Positions 41,865-50,558 of a stretch of DNA of 54,993 bases are shown one piece after another. The notes beneath the pieces are model-generated. The model was given only the letters and a program-made list of their open reading frames with translations. It was not told the origin of the DNA and did not search any database. The DNA lies in assembly GCF_001544475.1 (NCBI RefSeq), contig NZ_FCNW02000040.1:1-54993 (forward strand), read 5' to 3'. The position numbers were made by a program, and so were the translations under genes. This stretch comes from Caballeronia humi (lineage in GTDB: Bacteria; Pseudomonadota; Gammaproteobacteria; Burkholderiales; Burkholderiaceae). Numbering within the stretch: position 1 is the first letter of the stretch; the number at the start of each line of letters is the position of its first letter.

Positions 41865-43442
41865 TCAGCCGAATGAAAGCATGAGTTGCGCCGCGCATTC
41901 CCGCGGGCGAAGTTTGCGAGGTAACTTGCGTACAATTGAACGCGAGCGCGGGACAAGTAACGGCATCTCCAGCGGCGCAAGCTCGAATGCGGGCCTCACA
42001 TCGCATGCGGTCCATTCCAGCTCGCCCGAGACGAGGCGCTTCGCGAGCATGTTATAGACATCGGCATCGAACGGGCGCGCCTCGTTGGACGCAGCGACGA
42101 GCGGCGCAATGTCCGAAACCTCCGCACACGAGCCGATATAGCACCATCGATCGACGACGTGCCACGCCATTCGCTGAGTCTCGCCATCGCGCTCGGCGAT
42201 CGCGATCGCACCCGCATGTGGCCAGCGCACGACGCGCGATGTATCGAGCGCTTCACGCACACGCGTCGAGTGTTCGGCGAGCGTTTCGGCGCCCACGCAA
42301 GCGCCCTTGCAGCGATGCACCTGAAAACCGAAGCAGCCTCGCAAACTGCCCGGCGGAATCCTTTCGAGCCCAAGCGTCGCGTAACAAAGACCGTGTTCTT
42401 CGGCGAGACGCCGCAAATGCGCCTGCGCTTTCGCACGCGACTGATAGATGCCGAAAAGCCCGTCCTCGCGCGAGAAATCGCGCTTCTTCGCGTGAATCAG
42501 CACTGGCGCGTGCGCGCCCGGCGGCCATTGCCACGTGCATGCGCCCGTGGCACGCCGCAACAGCCGGTTGTGTACCGGCTGCAGTTCCTTGACGAGTCTG
42601 GCTTCGAGTAGCAACGCTCCGAGTTCGCCGATGGTTTCACGCGCTTCGATACGTCTGATCGTCTGCGAGATAGCAAGGTCTTTCGCGAGCCGATGATCGC
42701 CCGAGAAATGCGACATCACGCGTTGCTTTAAATTGATGCTCTTGCCGACGTAAAGCGGCAACTCATCGTCGCCGTAGAAGATATAGACGCCGGGTGTGGA
42801 CGGCAGCGCATCGAGCGCGCTTTCCGGCAGCGCGGCGGGCAGCGCGGCGCGGCGGATCAACGCGCGAACCGCCGCATCGACGAGTTCCTGCGAGTACTGT
42901 TCGTGGATCTTTTGCCAGAACTGCCAGAGCAGATCGGCGTCGGCGAGGGCGCGGTGGCGTCCCTCGGGCGCGAGGCCGAAGCGCGCGATCAGCGAATCGA
43001 GGCCATGGCGCTGCACGGAGGGAAAGAGCGCGCGCGAAAGCCGCACGGTGCAGAGTACGTCGGCGCGAAACGTGAGGCCCGCGCGCCGGAATTCGTTCTT
43101 CAGAAAGCCGTAGTCGAACCGCGCGTTGTGCGCGACGAAGAGCTTGCCGCTCAGGCGTTCGACGAGCGCATCGGCTAGCGTGGCGAAAGTGGGCTGTCCG
43201 CGCAGCATGGTGTCGTCGATGCCGGTCAGCCTTTCGATGAACGGCGGCACCGGCGTTTCCGGATCGACCAGCACGCTCCAGCGTTCCACGCCCGCGCGGC
43301 TCACTTCCACGACGCCGATCTCGGTGATGCGATCAGTCGTCGCGTTACCGCCGGTCGTCTCGAGATCGACGAACACGATGGGTCGCGCGAGCTGTTCGAG
43401 CAGGGCGTCGGCGAGAGAATCGGAAGAGAGGGCGGGGGGCAT
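41865..43442 (-). CDS. DnaQ-like 3'-5' exonuclease fused to GIY-YIG (Cho/UvrC-like) nuclease
   Basis: A 525-residue two-nuclease protein. Residues 1-190 are a DEDDh exonuclease (VFVDLETTGG with Asp26 and Glu28, VAHNARFDYGFL, HRALADAD). Residues about 215-300 are a GIY-YIG domain (PGVYIFYGDDELPLYVGKSINLKQRVMSHF), as in UvrC and Cho. The remaining 220 residues hold Cys-rich segments (LRGCFGFQVHRCKGACVG). It is known in betaproteobacteria as a DNA polymerase III epsilon-like/Cho fusion, probably for nucleotide excision repair or DNA end processing. It stands alone. Confidence 0.9.
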   Translation of the reverse strand: MPPALSSDSLADALLEQLARPIVFVDLETTGGNATTDRITEIGVVEVSRAGVERWSVLVDPETPVPPFIERLTGIDDTMLRGQPTFATLADALVERLSGKLFVAHNARFDYGFLKNEFRRAGLTFRADVLCTVRLSRALFPSVQRHGLDSLIARFGLAPEGRHRALADADLLWQFWQKIHEQYSQELVDAAVRALIRRAALPAALPESALDALPSTPGVYIFYGDDELPLYVGKSINLKQRVMSHFSGDHRLAKDLAISQTIRRIEARETIGELGALLLEARLVKELQPVHNRLLRRATGACTWQWPPGAHAPVLIHAKKRDFSREDGLFGIYQSRAKAQAHLRRLAEEHGLCYATLGLERIPPGSLRGCFGFQVHRCKGACVGAETLAEHSTRVREALDTSRVVRWPHAGAIAIAERDGETQRMAWHVVDRWCYIGSCAEVSDIAPLVAASNEARPFDADVYNMLAKRLVSGELEWTACDVRPAFELAPLEMPLLVPRSRSIVRKLPRKLRPRECAAQLMLSFG

Positions 43443-43581
43443 AGTAAAGCGGATTGTAACGCTCCCCTTTGAGCCACATCGCGCGCTTTATCTGCTTAAC
43501 GAATATGTGGTTCGCTTTTCGTTGGTTGCCGCATTGTTAAGTCGCTTGTAGATTGGCCGTTTCATTGCCGCTTTCTCTGCC

Positions 43582-44460
43582 GTGACGACACTCGCCGATT
43601 CACCCGATCAAATCATCGAGATTCATCCTTTCGACGCGCCGCTGGGCGCCGAAGTGATCGGTCTCGACCTTTCAAAGCCGCTTTCCCCCGACGATTTCAT
43701 ACGCATTCATCGCGCGCATCTGGATCATCATGTGCTCGTGTTTCGCGACCAGCGGATCACGCCCGGGCAGCACATCGCTTTCAGCAAGCGCTTCGGTCCG
43801 CTGCAGATTCACGTGCTGCACCAGTTTGCGCTGAGCGGCCATCCTGAGGTGTTGATTGTGTCGAATATCGTCGAGAACGGCCAGCCGATTGGCCTCGGCG
43901 ATGCGGGCCATTACTGGCATTCCGACCTATCGTACAAGGAAAAGCCGAGCCTCGGATCGTTGCTGCACGCGCAGGAATTGCCGGCTGTCGGCGGCGATAC
44001 GCTATTCGCCAACATGCATCTCGCGTGGGACGCGCTGCCTCAGCATCTGCGCGATGCGGTGGAAGGCCGGCGCGCCGAGCACACCTATCTCGCGAAATAT
44101 GCCGAACTTCAAAGGCGCAGCCCGTGGCGGCCCAATCTGTCGTCGGAGCAGATCGCGCAGGTGAAGCCTGTCGTGCATCCGATCGTGCGCACGCATCCGG
44201 AAACGGGACGCAAGGCCCTCTTCGTGAGCGAGCACTTCACGACGCGCATCGTCGATATGCCCGAGGACGAAAGCAACGCGCTCCTCGAGGAACTCTTCGC
44301 GCATAGTGTGCAGCCCGAGTTCATCTATCGCCATCGATGGGCCGAGCACGATCTGGTGTTCTGGGACAACCGCTCGCTGATGCACCTTGCGGCCGGCACG
44401 CCCGACGAAGAACGCCGCAGACTCTATCGCACGACCATCGAAGGCGATGTGCCTTTCTGA
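43582..44460 (+). CDS. TauD/TfdA-family 2-oxoglutarate dioxygenase (copy 1)
   Basis: A 292-residue Fe(II)/2-oxoglutarate dioxygenase. The iron-binding facial triad is His113 and Asp115 (YWHSDLSY) with His268 (SLMHLAAG), and 2-oxoglutarate-binding Arg283 (YRTTIEG) is intact. It would desulfonate taurine, an alkyl sulfonate or sulfate ester, releasing sulfite. The GTG start at 43582 is the only suitable one. It leads a sulfonate-type cluster and is 34 bases before binding protein 1. The substrate is inferred from the neighbours. Confidence 0.9.
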   Translation: MTTLADSPDQIIEIHPFDAPLGAEVIGLDLSKPLSPDDFIRIHRAHLDHHVLVFRDQRITPGQHIAFSKRFGPLQIHVLHQFALSGHPEVLIVSNIVENGQPIGLGDAGHYWHSDLSYKEKPSLGSLLHAQELPAVGGDTLFANMHLAWDALPQHLRDAVEGRRAEHTYLAKYAELQRRSPWRPNLSSEQIAQVKPVVHPIVRTHPETGRKALFVSEHFTTRIVDMPEDESNALLEELFAHSVQPEFIYRHRWAEHDLVFWDNRSLMHLAAGTPDEERRRLYRTTIEGDVPF

Positions 44461-44494
44461 AGACGCTTTCAAGAACATATACAACGGGGTTTCA

Positions 44495-45529
44495 ATGCAG
44501 TTCCTGCTACGACGTTTTTCACGCCGCGCGGTCGCGGCGTGCGTATCGCTGACGATCGGTGCCGCTTCACTTACGGCCGCTTCGGCGGCACATGCGGAAG
44601 GCACGATCCGTGTCGCGGAGCAATTCGGTGTCGTGTATCTGCTGCTCAACGTGGCGCGCGACCAGCAGTTCATCGAGAAAGAAGGCAAGAAGCAAGGTCT
44701 CGATATCAAGGTCGACTGGACCAAGCTCTCCGGCGGCGCGACGATCAACGATGCGCTGCTGTCGGGTTCGATCGATATCGCGGGCGCAGGCGTCGGTCCG
44801 TTGCTCACGATCTGGGATCGCACGCATGGACGGCAGAACGTGAAGGGCGTCGCGTCGCTCGGCAACGTGCCGTACTACCTCGTCTCGAACAATCCGAACG
44901 TGAAGACGATCGCCGACTTTACCGAGAAGGATCGCATCGCGTTACCGGCGGTCGGTGTGTCGGTGCAATCGCGCGTGCTGCAATACGCGGCCGCGAAACA
45001 GTGGGGCGACAAGCAGTTCGACCGCCTCGACAAGCTCACGCAAGCGATGCCGCATCCCGACGCAGCCGCGGCCGTCATCGCGGGCGGCACGGAAATCAAC
45101 GCGCATTTCGGCACGCCACCGTTTCAGCAGCAGGAACTCGCGGGCAATCCGAGGGCGCACATCGTACTGAATTCATACGACGTGCTCGGCGGCCCGAGTT
45201 CGGCGACGGTGCTCTACGCCACCGAGAAATTCCGCAACGAAAACCCGAAGACGTACCGCGCATTCGTCGATGCGCTCTCGGATGCTGCTACTTACGTCAC
45301 GCAGAATCCCGATGCTGCGGCCGACATCTACATCCGCGTGAACAACGCGAAAATCGACCGCACTCTGCTGCTGAAGATCATCAAGGACCCGTTGGTGCAG
45401 TTCAAGGTCGCGCCGCAGAACACATTCGCACTCGCGCAGTTCATGCATCGCGTCGGGGCGATCAAGAACGAGCCGAAGTCGTGGCAGGACTACTTCTTCA
45501 CCGACCCAGCGACGCGCACCGGCAGCTAG
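44495..45529 (+). CDS. sulfonate/taurine-type ABC binding protein (copy 1)
   Basis: A 344-residue periplasmic binding protein of the SsuA/TauA class with a signal peptide of about 34 residues (ASLTAASAAHA). The mature start is EGTIRVAEQFGVVYLLLNVARD. The ATG at 44495 opens the signal peptide. It is paralogous to the protein at 47493: LSGGATINDALLSGSIDIAGAGVGPLLTIWDRT matches LSGGAAVNDTLLSGAADVATIGIGPLLTIWDRT in parts. A stem-loop follows the stop and may keep this gene more highly expressed than the ATPase and permease. Confidence 0.92.
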   Translation: MQFLLRRFSRRAVAACVSLTIGAASLTAASAAHAEGTIRVAEQFGVVYLLLNVARDQQFIEKEGKKQGLDIKVDWTKLSGGATINDALLSGSIDIAGAGVGPLLTIWDRTHGRQNVKGVASLGNVPYYLVSNNPNVKTIADFTEKDRIALPAVGVSVQSRVLQYAAAKQWGDKQFDRLDKLTQAMPHPDAAAAVIAGGTEINAHFGTPPFQQQELAGNPRAHIVLNSYDVLGGPSSATVLYATEKFRNENPKTYRAFVDALSDAATYVTQNPDAAADIYIRVNNAKIDRTLLLKIIKDPLVQFKVAPQNTFALAQFMHRVGAIKNEPKSWQDYFFTDPATRTGS

Positions 45530-45543
45530 CCTTACGGATCGCT

Positions 45544-45577
45544 GGCGCATGAGCGGATGAACCGCCGCTTATGCGCC
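45544..45577 (+). terminator. intercistronic stem-loop after binding protein 1
   Basis: GGCGCAT ... ATGCGCC (seven pairs) encloses GCGG-ATGAA-CCGC, with TGTTTT at 45582-45587. It is a partial terminator or 3' stabiliser, common after binding-protein genes of ABC operons. Confidence 0.5.
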
Positions 45578-45586
45578 ATGCTGTTT

Positions 45587-45608
45587 TCGATATGCGCAAT
45601 GATTGGTT
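45587..45608 (+). repeat. shared element, copy 1 (before ATPase gene)
   Basis: TCGATATGC-N-N-A-N-TGATTGGTT matches 19 of 22 bases with 47411-47432. It lies 40-60 bases upstream of the ATPase gene, directly after the intercistronic hairpin, and may be a promoter or regulator site (CysB/SsuR-like control is a guess). Confidence 0.5.
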
Positions 45609-45647
45609 CGCTTGACCGCCACGCGACGCTATCGTTGGGTTTTGCCG

Positions 45648-46514
45648 ATGAGTCCAACGAGCATGGCCGCCATTCCTACCGCGCTCTATCCCGTCCCCGC
45701 CCAGGCCAAAGAACCCGAAACGCCGCCTGAGCGCGTGCCCGCCGCAAGCGAAAAGCTGCTCGCCGCGAAAAACGTCACGCTGGAATATCGCACGCGCGAA
45801 CGCATCGTGCGCGCCACACACGACGTCAGCTTCGATGTCTACGACGGCGACCGCTTCGTGCTGCTCGGTCCTTCCGGCTGTGGCAAGTCCACGCTCCTCA
45901 AAGCAGTGGCCGGCTTCATCGAACCGGTTGCGGGCAGCATCGAACTCGATGGCGAAGTCGTGCGCGGACCGGGCGCTGACCGCATCGTGGTGTTCCAGGA
46001 ATTCGATCAACTGCCGCCGTGGAAAACGGTGCTGCAGAACGTGGCGTTTCCGTTGCGCGTCGCGCGCAAGATGGGGCGCGCGGAAGCACGCGAACGGGCG
46101 CTGCATTATCTCGACAAGGTTGGTCTCGCGCGTTTCGCCGATGCCTATCCGCACACGCTTTCGGGCGGCATGAAGCAGCGCGTGGCGATCGCCCGCGCGC
46201 TCGCGATGCAGCCGCGTGTGCTCCTGATGGACGAACCGTTCGCAGCACTCGATGCGCTCACGCGGCGCCGCATGCAGGAAGAACTACTGCGTCTCTGGGA
46301 CGAAGCGAAGCTCACGCTGCTCTTCGTCACGCATTCGATCGAAGAAGCGCTGATCGTCGGTAACCGCATTCTGCTGCTGACGCCGCATCCGGGCCGCGTG
46401 CGTGCCGAACTCAACAGTCATCAATACACGCAGGACAGCACCGGGCGCTACGAATTCCAGCAGAGCGTCGCGCGCATTCATAGGCTGCTGTTCGAAGAGG
46501 AGATCGCTCGATGA
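45648..46514 (+). CDS. sulfonate-type ABC importer ATP-binding protein
   Basis: A 288-residue SsuB/TauB-like ATPase. Walker A GPSGCGKST, signature LSGGMKQRVAIARAL, Walker B VLLMDEPFAALD and switch FVTHSIEEA are intact. A Pro/Ala-rich N-terminal extension of about 35 residues precedes the ATPase core, and the start (ATG 45648 or 45663) is uncertain. It overlaps the permease gene by 4 bases. This single ATPase-permease pair apparently serves two binding proteins. Confidence 0.9.
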   Translation: MSPTSMAAIPTALYPVPAQAKEPETPPERVPAASEKLLAAKNVTLEYRTRERIVRATHDVSFDVYDGDRFVLLGPSGCGKSTLLKAVAGFIEPVAGSIELDGEVVRGPGADRIVVFQEFDQLPPWKTVLQNVAFPLRVARKMGRAEARERALHYLDKVGLARFADAYPHTLSGGMKQRVAIARALAMQPRVLLMDEPFAALDALTRRRMQEELLRLWDEAKLTLLFVTHSIEEALIVGNRILLLTPHPGRVRAELNSHQYTQDSTGRYEFQQSVARIHRLLFEEEIAR

Positions 46515-47389
46515 GCACGCCACACTGGACCGCGCCGCCCGTGCGCGCTGAATACGAAGTCGAGCCGACGGCGCTGCCCGACGTAGCGCACGAAGCGCCT
46601 TTGCCGTTCGCGCGGCGTCTCGCTGATCAGACATGGCTGCGCAAGACCGCTATCGCCATTGTCTTGATCGCGATCTGGGAAGTGGCGGCGCGCACGCTCG
46701 GGAACGACTTGCTGCTGCCCACATTCAGCGCGACGTTCGTCGCTTTCGTGCAGGGCGTGGCATCGGGCGAGCTGATACAGAAGACGGCGATCTCGATGTC
46801 GGTGCTCTTGCGCGGCTATCTGCTCGGCGTCGTGCTTGCGTTCGCGCTGACGTCGCTCGCGGTATCGACGCGCCTCGGCCGCGACCTGCTTTCGATGCTC
46901 ACGGCGATGTTCAATCCGTTGCCGTCGATCGCGCTGTTGCCGCTCGCGTTGCTGTGGTTCGGGCTTGGCACAGGAAGCCTCTTGTTCGTGCTCGTGCATT
47001 CGGTGTTGTGGCCGCTCGCGCTCAACACGTATTCAGGCTTTCAGGCCGTGCCCGCGACGCTGCGCATGACCGGACGCAACTACGGTCTCACGGGCCTGAA
47101 GCATGTGCTGCTGATTCTCGTGCCTGCCGCGCTGCCTTCGATTCTCGCGGGCCTGCGGGTGGGCTGGGCCTTCGCGTGGCGCACGCTGATCGCAGCCGAG
47201 CTCGTGTTCGGCGCGAGTTCGGGCAAGGGTGGGCTCGGCTGGTACATCTTTCAGAACCGTAACGAGCTGTATACGGATCGCGTTTTCGCGGGGCTCGCGG
47301 CGGTCATCGTGATCGGGCTTGCGGTCGAGCATCTCGTCTTCGATACGTTCGAACGCGTCACCGTGCGGCGCTGGGGCGTGCAGCATTGA
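46511..47389 (+). CDS. sulfonate-type ABC importer permease
   Basis: A 292-residue inner-membrane permease of the SsuC/TauC class with about six helices. The EAA-type loop is seen around RMTGRNYGLTGLKHVLLILVPAALPSILAG. A hydrophilic N-terminal extension of about 45 residues precedes helix 1. Translation is coupled to the ATPase by a 4-base overlap (ATGA). With the ATPase and either binding protein it should import an organosulfur compound. Confidence 0.92.
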   Translation: MSTPHWTAPPVRAEYEVEPTALPDVAHEAPLPFARRLADQTWLRKTAIAIVLIAIWEVAARTLGNDLLLPTFSATFVAFVQGVASGELIQKTAISMSVLLRGYLLGVVLAFALTSLAVSTRLGRDLLSMLTAMFNPLPSIALLPLALLWFGLGTGSLLFVLVHSVLWPLALNTYSGFQAVPATLRMTGRNYGLTGLKHVLLILVPAALPSILAGLRVGWAFAWRTLIAAELVFGASSGKGGLGWYIFQNRNELYTDRVFAGLAAVIVIGLAVEHLVFDTFERVTVRRWGVQH

Positions 47390-47410
47390 GTTGAGGCTCG
47401 ACGCCAGCTA

Positions 47411-47432
47411 TCGATATGCCTATTGATTGGTT
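47411..47432 (+). repeat. shared element, copy 2 (before binding protein 2)
   Basis: Second copy of the element at 45587-45608 (TCGATATGC...TGATTGGTT, 19 of 22 identical). It lies 60-80 bases before the gene at 47493, a similar relative position to copy 1. Confidence 0.5.
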
Positions 47433-47492
47433 GGGATGGCCACTGCATTGCCTTAAGGTCGAAGGCCGCCGCATATCGGAGAAGCACATCGC

Positions 47493-48491
47493 ATGATCAA
47501 GGGCTCGTTGCGTTTTGCATGGCTCGTCGTTTTCGCGCTGCTTGCAGTGCGGGCGCACGCCGAAGGCACGGTAAAAATCGTCGATCAATACGGCATCGGT
47601 TCGCTGCTGCTCAAGGTCGTGAAGGACCAGAAGCTGATCGAGAAGCACGGCGCCAAAGAGGGCCTGCCCATCGAAGTGCAGTGGACCACGCTCTCGGGCG
47701 GCGCGGCCGTCAACGACACGCTGCTCTCCGGCGCCGCCGATGTCGCGACGATCGGCATCGGCCCGTTGCTGACGATCTGGGACCGCACGCGCGACCGCCA
47801 GGACTTCCGTGCAATCGCCGCGCTCGGCGCCGTGCCGGTCTATCTCGTGTCGAACAATCCGCGTATCAAGAGCATCAAGGATATCGGCGAGCAGGATCGC
47901 ATCGCGGTGGTGTCGGTGGCGGTATCGCAACAGGGACGGCTTTTGCAGATGGCTTCTGCAAAAGCGTACGGCGACGCCGAATACGCGCGCCTCGATCGGC
48001 TGGAAGTGAGCATGCCGCACGCCGATGCAACCACCGCGATGCTCGCGGGCAGCTCGCTCATCGACCTGCATTTCTCCAATGCGCCCTATCAGTATCAGGA
48101 GCTGGAGAACCCGAAGATTCACAGGGTGATGAGCTCCATCGATATTCTCGGCGGACCGTCGACGGGCAGCGTTGCGGCTGCATCGGCGAAATGGCGCAGC
48201 GACAATCCGAAGACTTACGCGGCGGTGCGCGCGGCGCTCGCTGACGCAGCCAGACTCGTCGAGACCGACAAGCCGCAAGCCGCCGCCATCTATATCCGGC
48301 AGGACGGTTCGAAACTGTCACCCGCTTTCGTCGAGAAGATTTTGAGCGACAGCGAAGTCAGCTTTGGCACCATCCCGCAAAACACCTTGCAGCTAGGCAC
48401 TTTTCTGCACAAGGTTGGCGTGATCCGTCACGAGCCGAAATCATGGCGTGATTATTTTTTCAACGATGACCCGGCGCTGAAGGGAAGCTGA
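47493..48491 (+). CDS. sulfonate/taurine-type ABC binding protein (copy 2)
   Basis: A 332-residue binding protein paralogous to the one at 44495. The signal peptide ends VRAHA, and the mature start EGTVKIVDQYGIGSLLLKVVKD aligns with copy 1. The C-terminal PKSWRDYFFNDDPALKGS also parallels PKSWQDYFFTDPATRTGS. Divergence is high in the ligand-facing middle region, so the two probably bind different compounds (inference). It precedes the second dioxygenase by 36 bases, so the locus has two binding-protein/dioxygenase sets. Confidence 0.92.
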   Translation: MIKGSLRFAWLVVFALLAVRAHAEGTVKIVDQYGIGSLLLKVVKDQKLIEKHGAKEGLPIEVQWTTLSGGAAVNDTLLSGAADVATIGIGPLLTIWDRTRDRQDFRAIAALGAVPVYLVSNNPRIKSIKDIGEQDRIAVVSVAVSQQGRLLQMASAKAYGDAEYARLDRLEVSMPHADATTAMLAGSSLIDLHFSNAPYQYQELENPKIHRVMSSIDILGGPSTGSVAAASAKWRSDNPKTYAAVRAALADAARLVETDKPQAAAIYIRQDGSKLSPAFVEKILSDSEVSFGTIPQNTLQLGTFLHKVGVIRHEPKSWRDYFFNDDPALKGS

Positions 48492-48527
48492 TCGTCCCGC
48501 ACGCGTCAAGGTTCAAGGAGACTCGCA

Positions 48528-49475
48528 GTGAACGCAGCCGTTTTGTCGAACGATGAAGTGATTCAGGTCAGCCCCTTGTCCGCGCATATCGGCGCGGAAA
48601 TCGGCGGAGTCGATCTCACGCGGCCGTTGAGCGCGGAGCAAGTCGCGGCGATCCGCGCGGCGTTGCTCAAATGGCGCGTCGTGTTTTTTCGCGAGCAGTT
48701 CCTGAGTCACGAGCAACACGTCGCGTTCTCGGCGCAGTTCGGGGAATTGACCGTCGGGCATCCGGTCTTCGGACACGTCGAGGGTCATCCGGAGATCTAT
48801 TCGATCTCCAAGTTCAGGAAAGCGACGCGCTTCGAAGGGCAGGCTCTCCTGCGGCCCTGGACTGGCTGGCACACCGACGTGACCGCTGCCGTAAATCCGC
48901 CGTTTGCATCGATACTGCGCGGCGTCACGATCCCGCCGTACGGTGGCGACACACAGTGGACCAACCTCGTCATCGCGTATGAAAAGCTGTCGGCGCCGCT
49001 GCGGCAATTCGTCGATGGCTTGCGCGGCGTGCATCGCTTCGCGCCGCCGCCCGGCGCGCGCGGTACGGGTGCGTTCGCGCAGGCGGTCGAAGAGCGCGCG
49101 CTCGTCGCCGAGCATCCGCTCGTGCGCGTGCATCCCGAGACGGGCGAGCTCGCGCTGTACGTGAGCCCCGGCTTCCTGAAGCACATCGCGGACGTGACGC
49201 CGCGCGAAAGTCAGGTGTTGCTCGAATTGCTGTGGGAGCACGTGACACGGCCGGAATTCACGGTCCGGTTCAAATGGGAGGCGGGCAGCGTCGCGTTCTG
49301 GGACAACCGTTCCACCGCCCATCTTGCACCAACCGATATCTTCGATCTCGACTTCGATCGCCAGCTCTATCGCACGACGCTCGTGGGCGACGTGCCCGTC
49401 GGGCCGGATGGTCGCGCTTCGGTTGCGATCGAAGGATCGCCGGTTGGCGCGGCTGCGGCGATCGCGCTGAACTAG
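48528..49475 (+). CDS. TauD/TfdA-family 2-oxoglutarate dioxygenase (copy 2)
   Basis: A 315-residue dioxygenase with His115/Asp117 (GWHTDVT), a distal His (STAHLAP) and Arg (YRTTLVGD). It is longer than copy 1, with an extra C-terminal segment, and its middle (FAPPPGARGTGAFAQAVEERA) resembles alkylsulfatase/taurine-type members. The GTG start at 48528 has AAGGAG 8 bases upstream. Sequence difference from copy 1 suggests a different organosulfur substrate. It converges on the lipocalin-like gene with no gap. Confidence 0.9.
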   Translation: MNAAVLSNDEVIQVSPLSAHIGAEIGGVDLTRPLSAEQVAAIRAALLKWRVVFFREQFLSHEQHVAFSAQFGELTVGHPVFGHVEGHPEIYSISKFRKATRFEGQALLRPWTGWHTDVTAAVNPPFASILRGVTIPPYGGDTQWTNLVIAYEKLSAPLRQFVDGLRGVHRFAPPPGARGTGAFAQAVEERALVAEHPLVRVHPETGELALYVSPGFLKHIADVTPRESQVLLELLWEHVTRPEFTVRFKWEAGSVAFWDNRSTAHLAPTDIFDLDFDRQLYRTTLVGDVPVGPDGRASVAIEGSPVGAAAAIALN

Positions 49476-50558
49476 TCAGCGCTTTTCGACCTCAAGCGCC
49501 TTCGCGTAGCCGGTGAGTTCGAGATAGCCGTGTCCACGCCTGTCGATGGTGTCACCGACGCCTGCAAGCGTGACCGCGCCTTCCCAGTAGAGCGCCCCGG
49601 TGGAGTCGCGCGAATCGAGTTCCTGATCGTCGATGAGCGGTGTGAGACGCCAGCGCAACGCGCCGACGCGCAGGTCCATTGCGACCGGATATGTCGTGTC
49701 CGTGCGCGGCGAGCGCCACTGGCGCTCGGGCGTGAAGTCGACTTCGCCGGGGCCGTATTGCGTCGTGCGTCCGTCACGATCTCGCAGCGCGGCGTGCGCC
49801 CACACTGCGCGGCCATCGCGGGCGCGAACCTTGAAGGCCATCAGCGCGGAGCCGTCGTCGAGATTCGCGCCGAGCCAGTCCCAGCCGGCGGCATCGGCGG
49901 AGAGCAGCGTGCTCGACCACTCGTGATCGAGCCACGCGCTCCCTGTGACCGCGACGCGTTCGCCCGAAGGCCGCGTCACGCTGCCGCTTACTTTCAGTTG
50001 CGGCTCGCTGTAGTAGTAGCTCGCCTGCTGCGGCAGCGGTCCTTTGCGTGAGTAGCCGCGCTCGCCTTGCAGCATCGGCGTTTGCGTTGGCATGAAGGTC
50101 AGATGCAGCGCGAAGCCGGCGGCATCGGCGGTCACTTCGTAGCGGCCGTCCGCGTTGCGCACCATGCGCCACGCGTCGAGCTTGACGTCGGTGTTGCCGG
50201 CCTTCGCGTAAGCGAGCCCGAAACCTTGCCGCGCGATGCGCTGATCGTGAACGAGCCGTCCATGCGCGGGATCGCTCAACGCCGCATGCGCGATGATCAG
50301 CTGCGCGGGCTTGAACTCGCTGGGGTTCGCGCCGCCCTTGCCCGGATTCGATCGGAAGAAGGTGATCTGAAAACCGAGTGGCTTCTTGTCGGGCGTCTCC
50401 AGCCAGCCGGTTGCGTACCACCACTCGGTGCGAAAGTCCGGATGCGCGCCGGTGTCTTGCGGCAGGACTACCGCGCGATTCGGCACGACCTCGGCAAAAT
50501 CGGCCGCAAGCGTTGTCATCGAAAAAAACGCGATCGATATCAGCAAAAAAAACCGCAT
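49476..50558 (-). CDS. attH: AttH/CrtC-like lipocalin-fold secreted protein
   Basis: A 360-residue exported protein with signal peptide MRFFLLISIAFFSMTTLAA. The AttH/carotenoid 1,2-hydratase-like double lipocalin pattern follows: PDFRTEWWYATGWLE, GFQITFFRSN, AWLDHEWSS, GWDWLGANLDDGSALMAFKV, YLELTGYAK. In AttEFGH-type operons this protein is the periplasmic partner of an export ABC system, and its ligand is unknown. The ATG shares one base with the permease stop (TGATG). It is last in a three-gene operon. Confidence 0.9.
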   Translation of the reverse strand: MRFFLLISIAFFSMTTLAADFAEVVPNRAVVLPQDTGAHPDFRTEWWYATGWLETPDKKPLGFQITFFRSNPGKGGANPSEFKPAQLIIAHAALSDPAHGRLVHDQRIARQGFGLAYAKAGNTDVKLDAWRMVRNADGRYEVTADAAGFALHLTFMPTQTPMLQGERGYSRKGPLPQQASYYYSEPQLKVSGSVTRPSGERVAVTGSAWLDHEWSSTLLSADAAGWDWLGANLDDGSALMAFKVRARDGRAVWAHAALRDRDGRTTQYGPGEVDFTPERQWRSPRTDTTYPVAMDLRVGALRWRLTPLIDDQELDSRDSTGALYWEGAVTLAGVGDTIDRRGHGYLELTGYAKALEVEKR

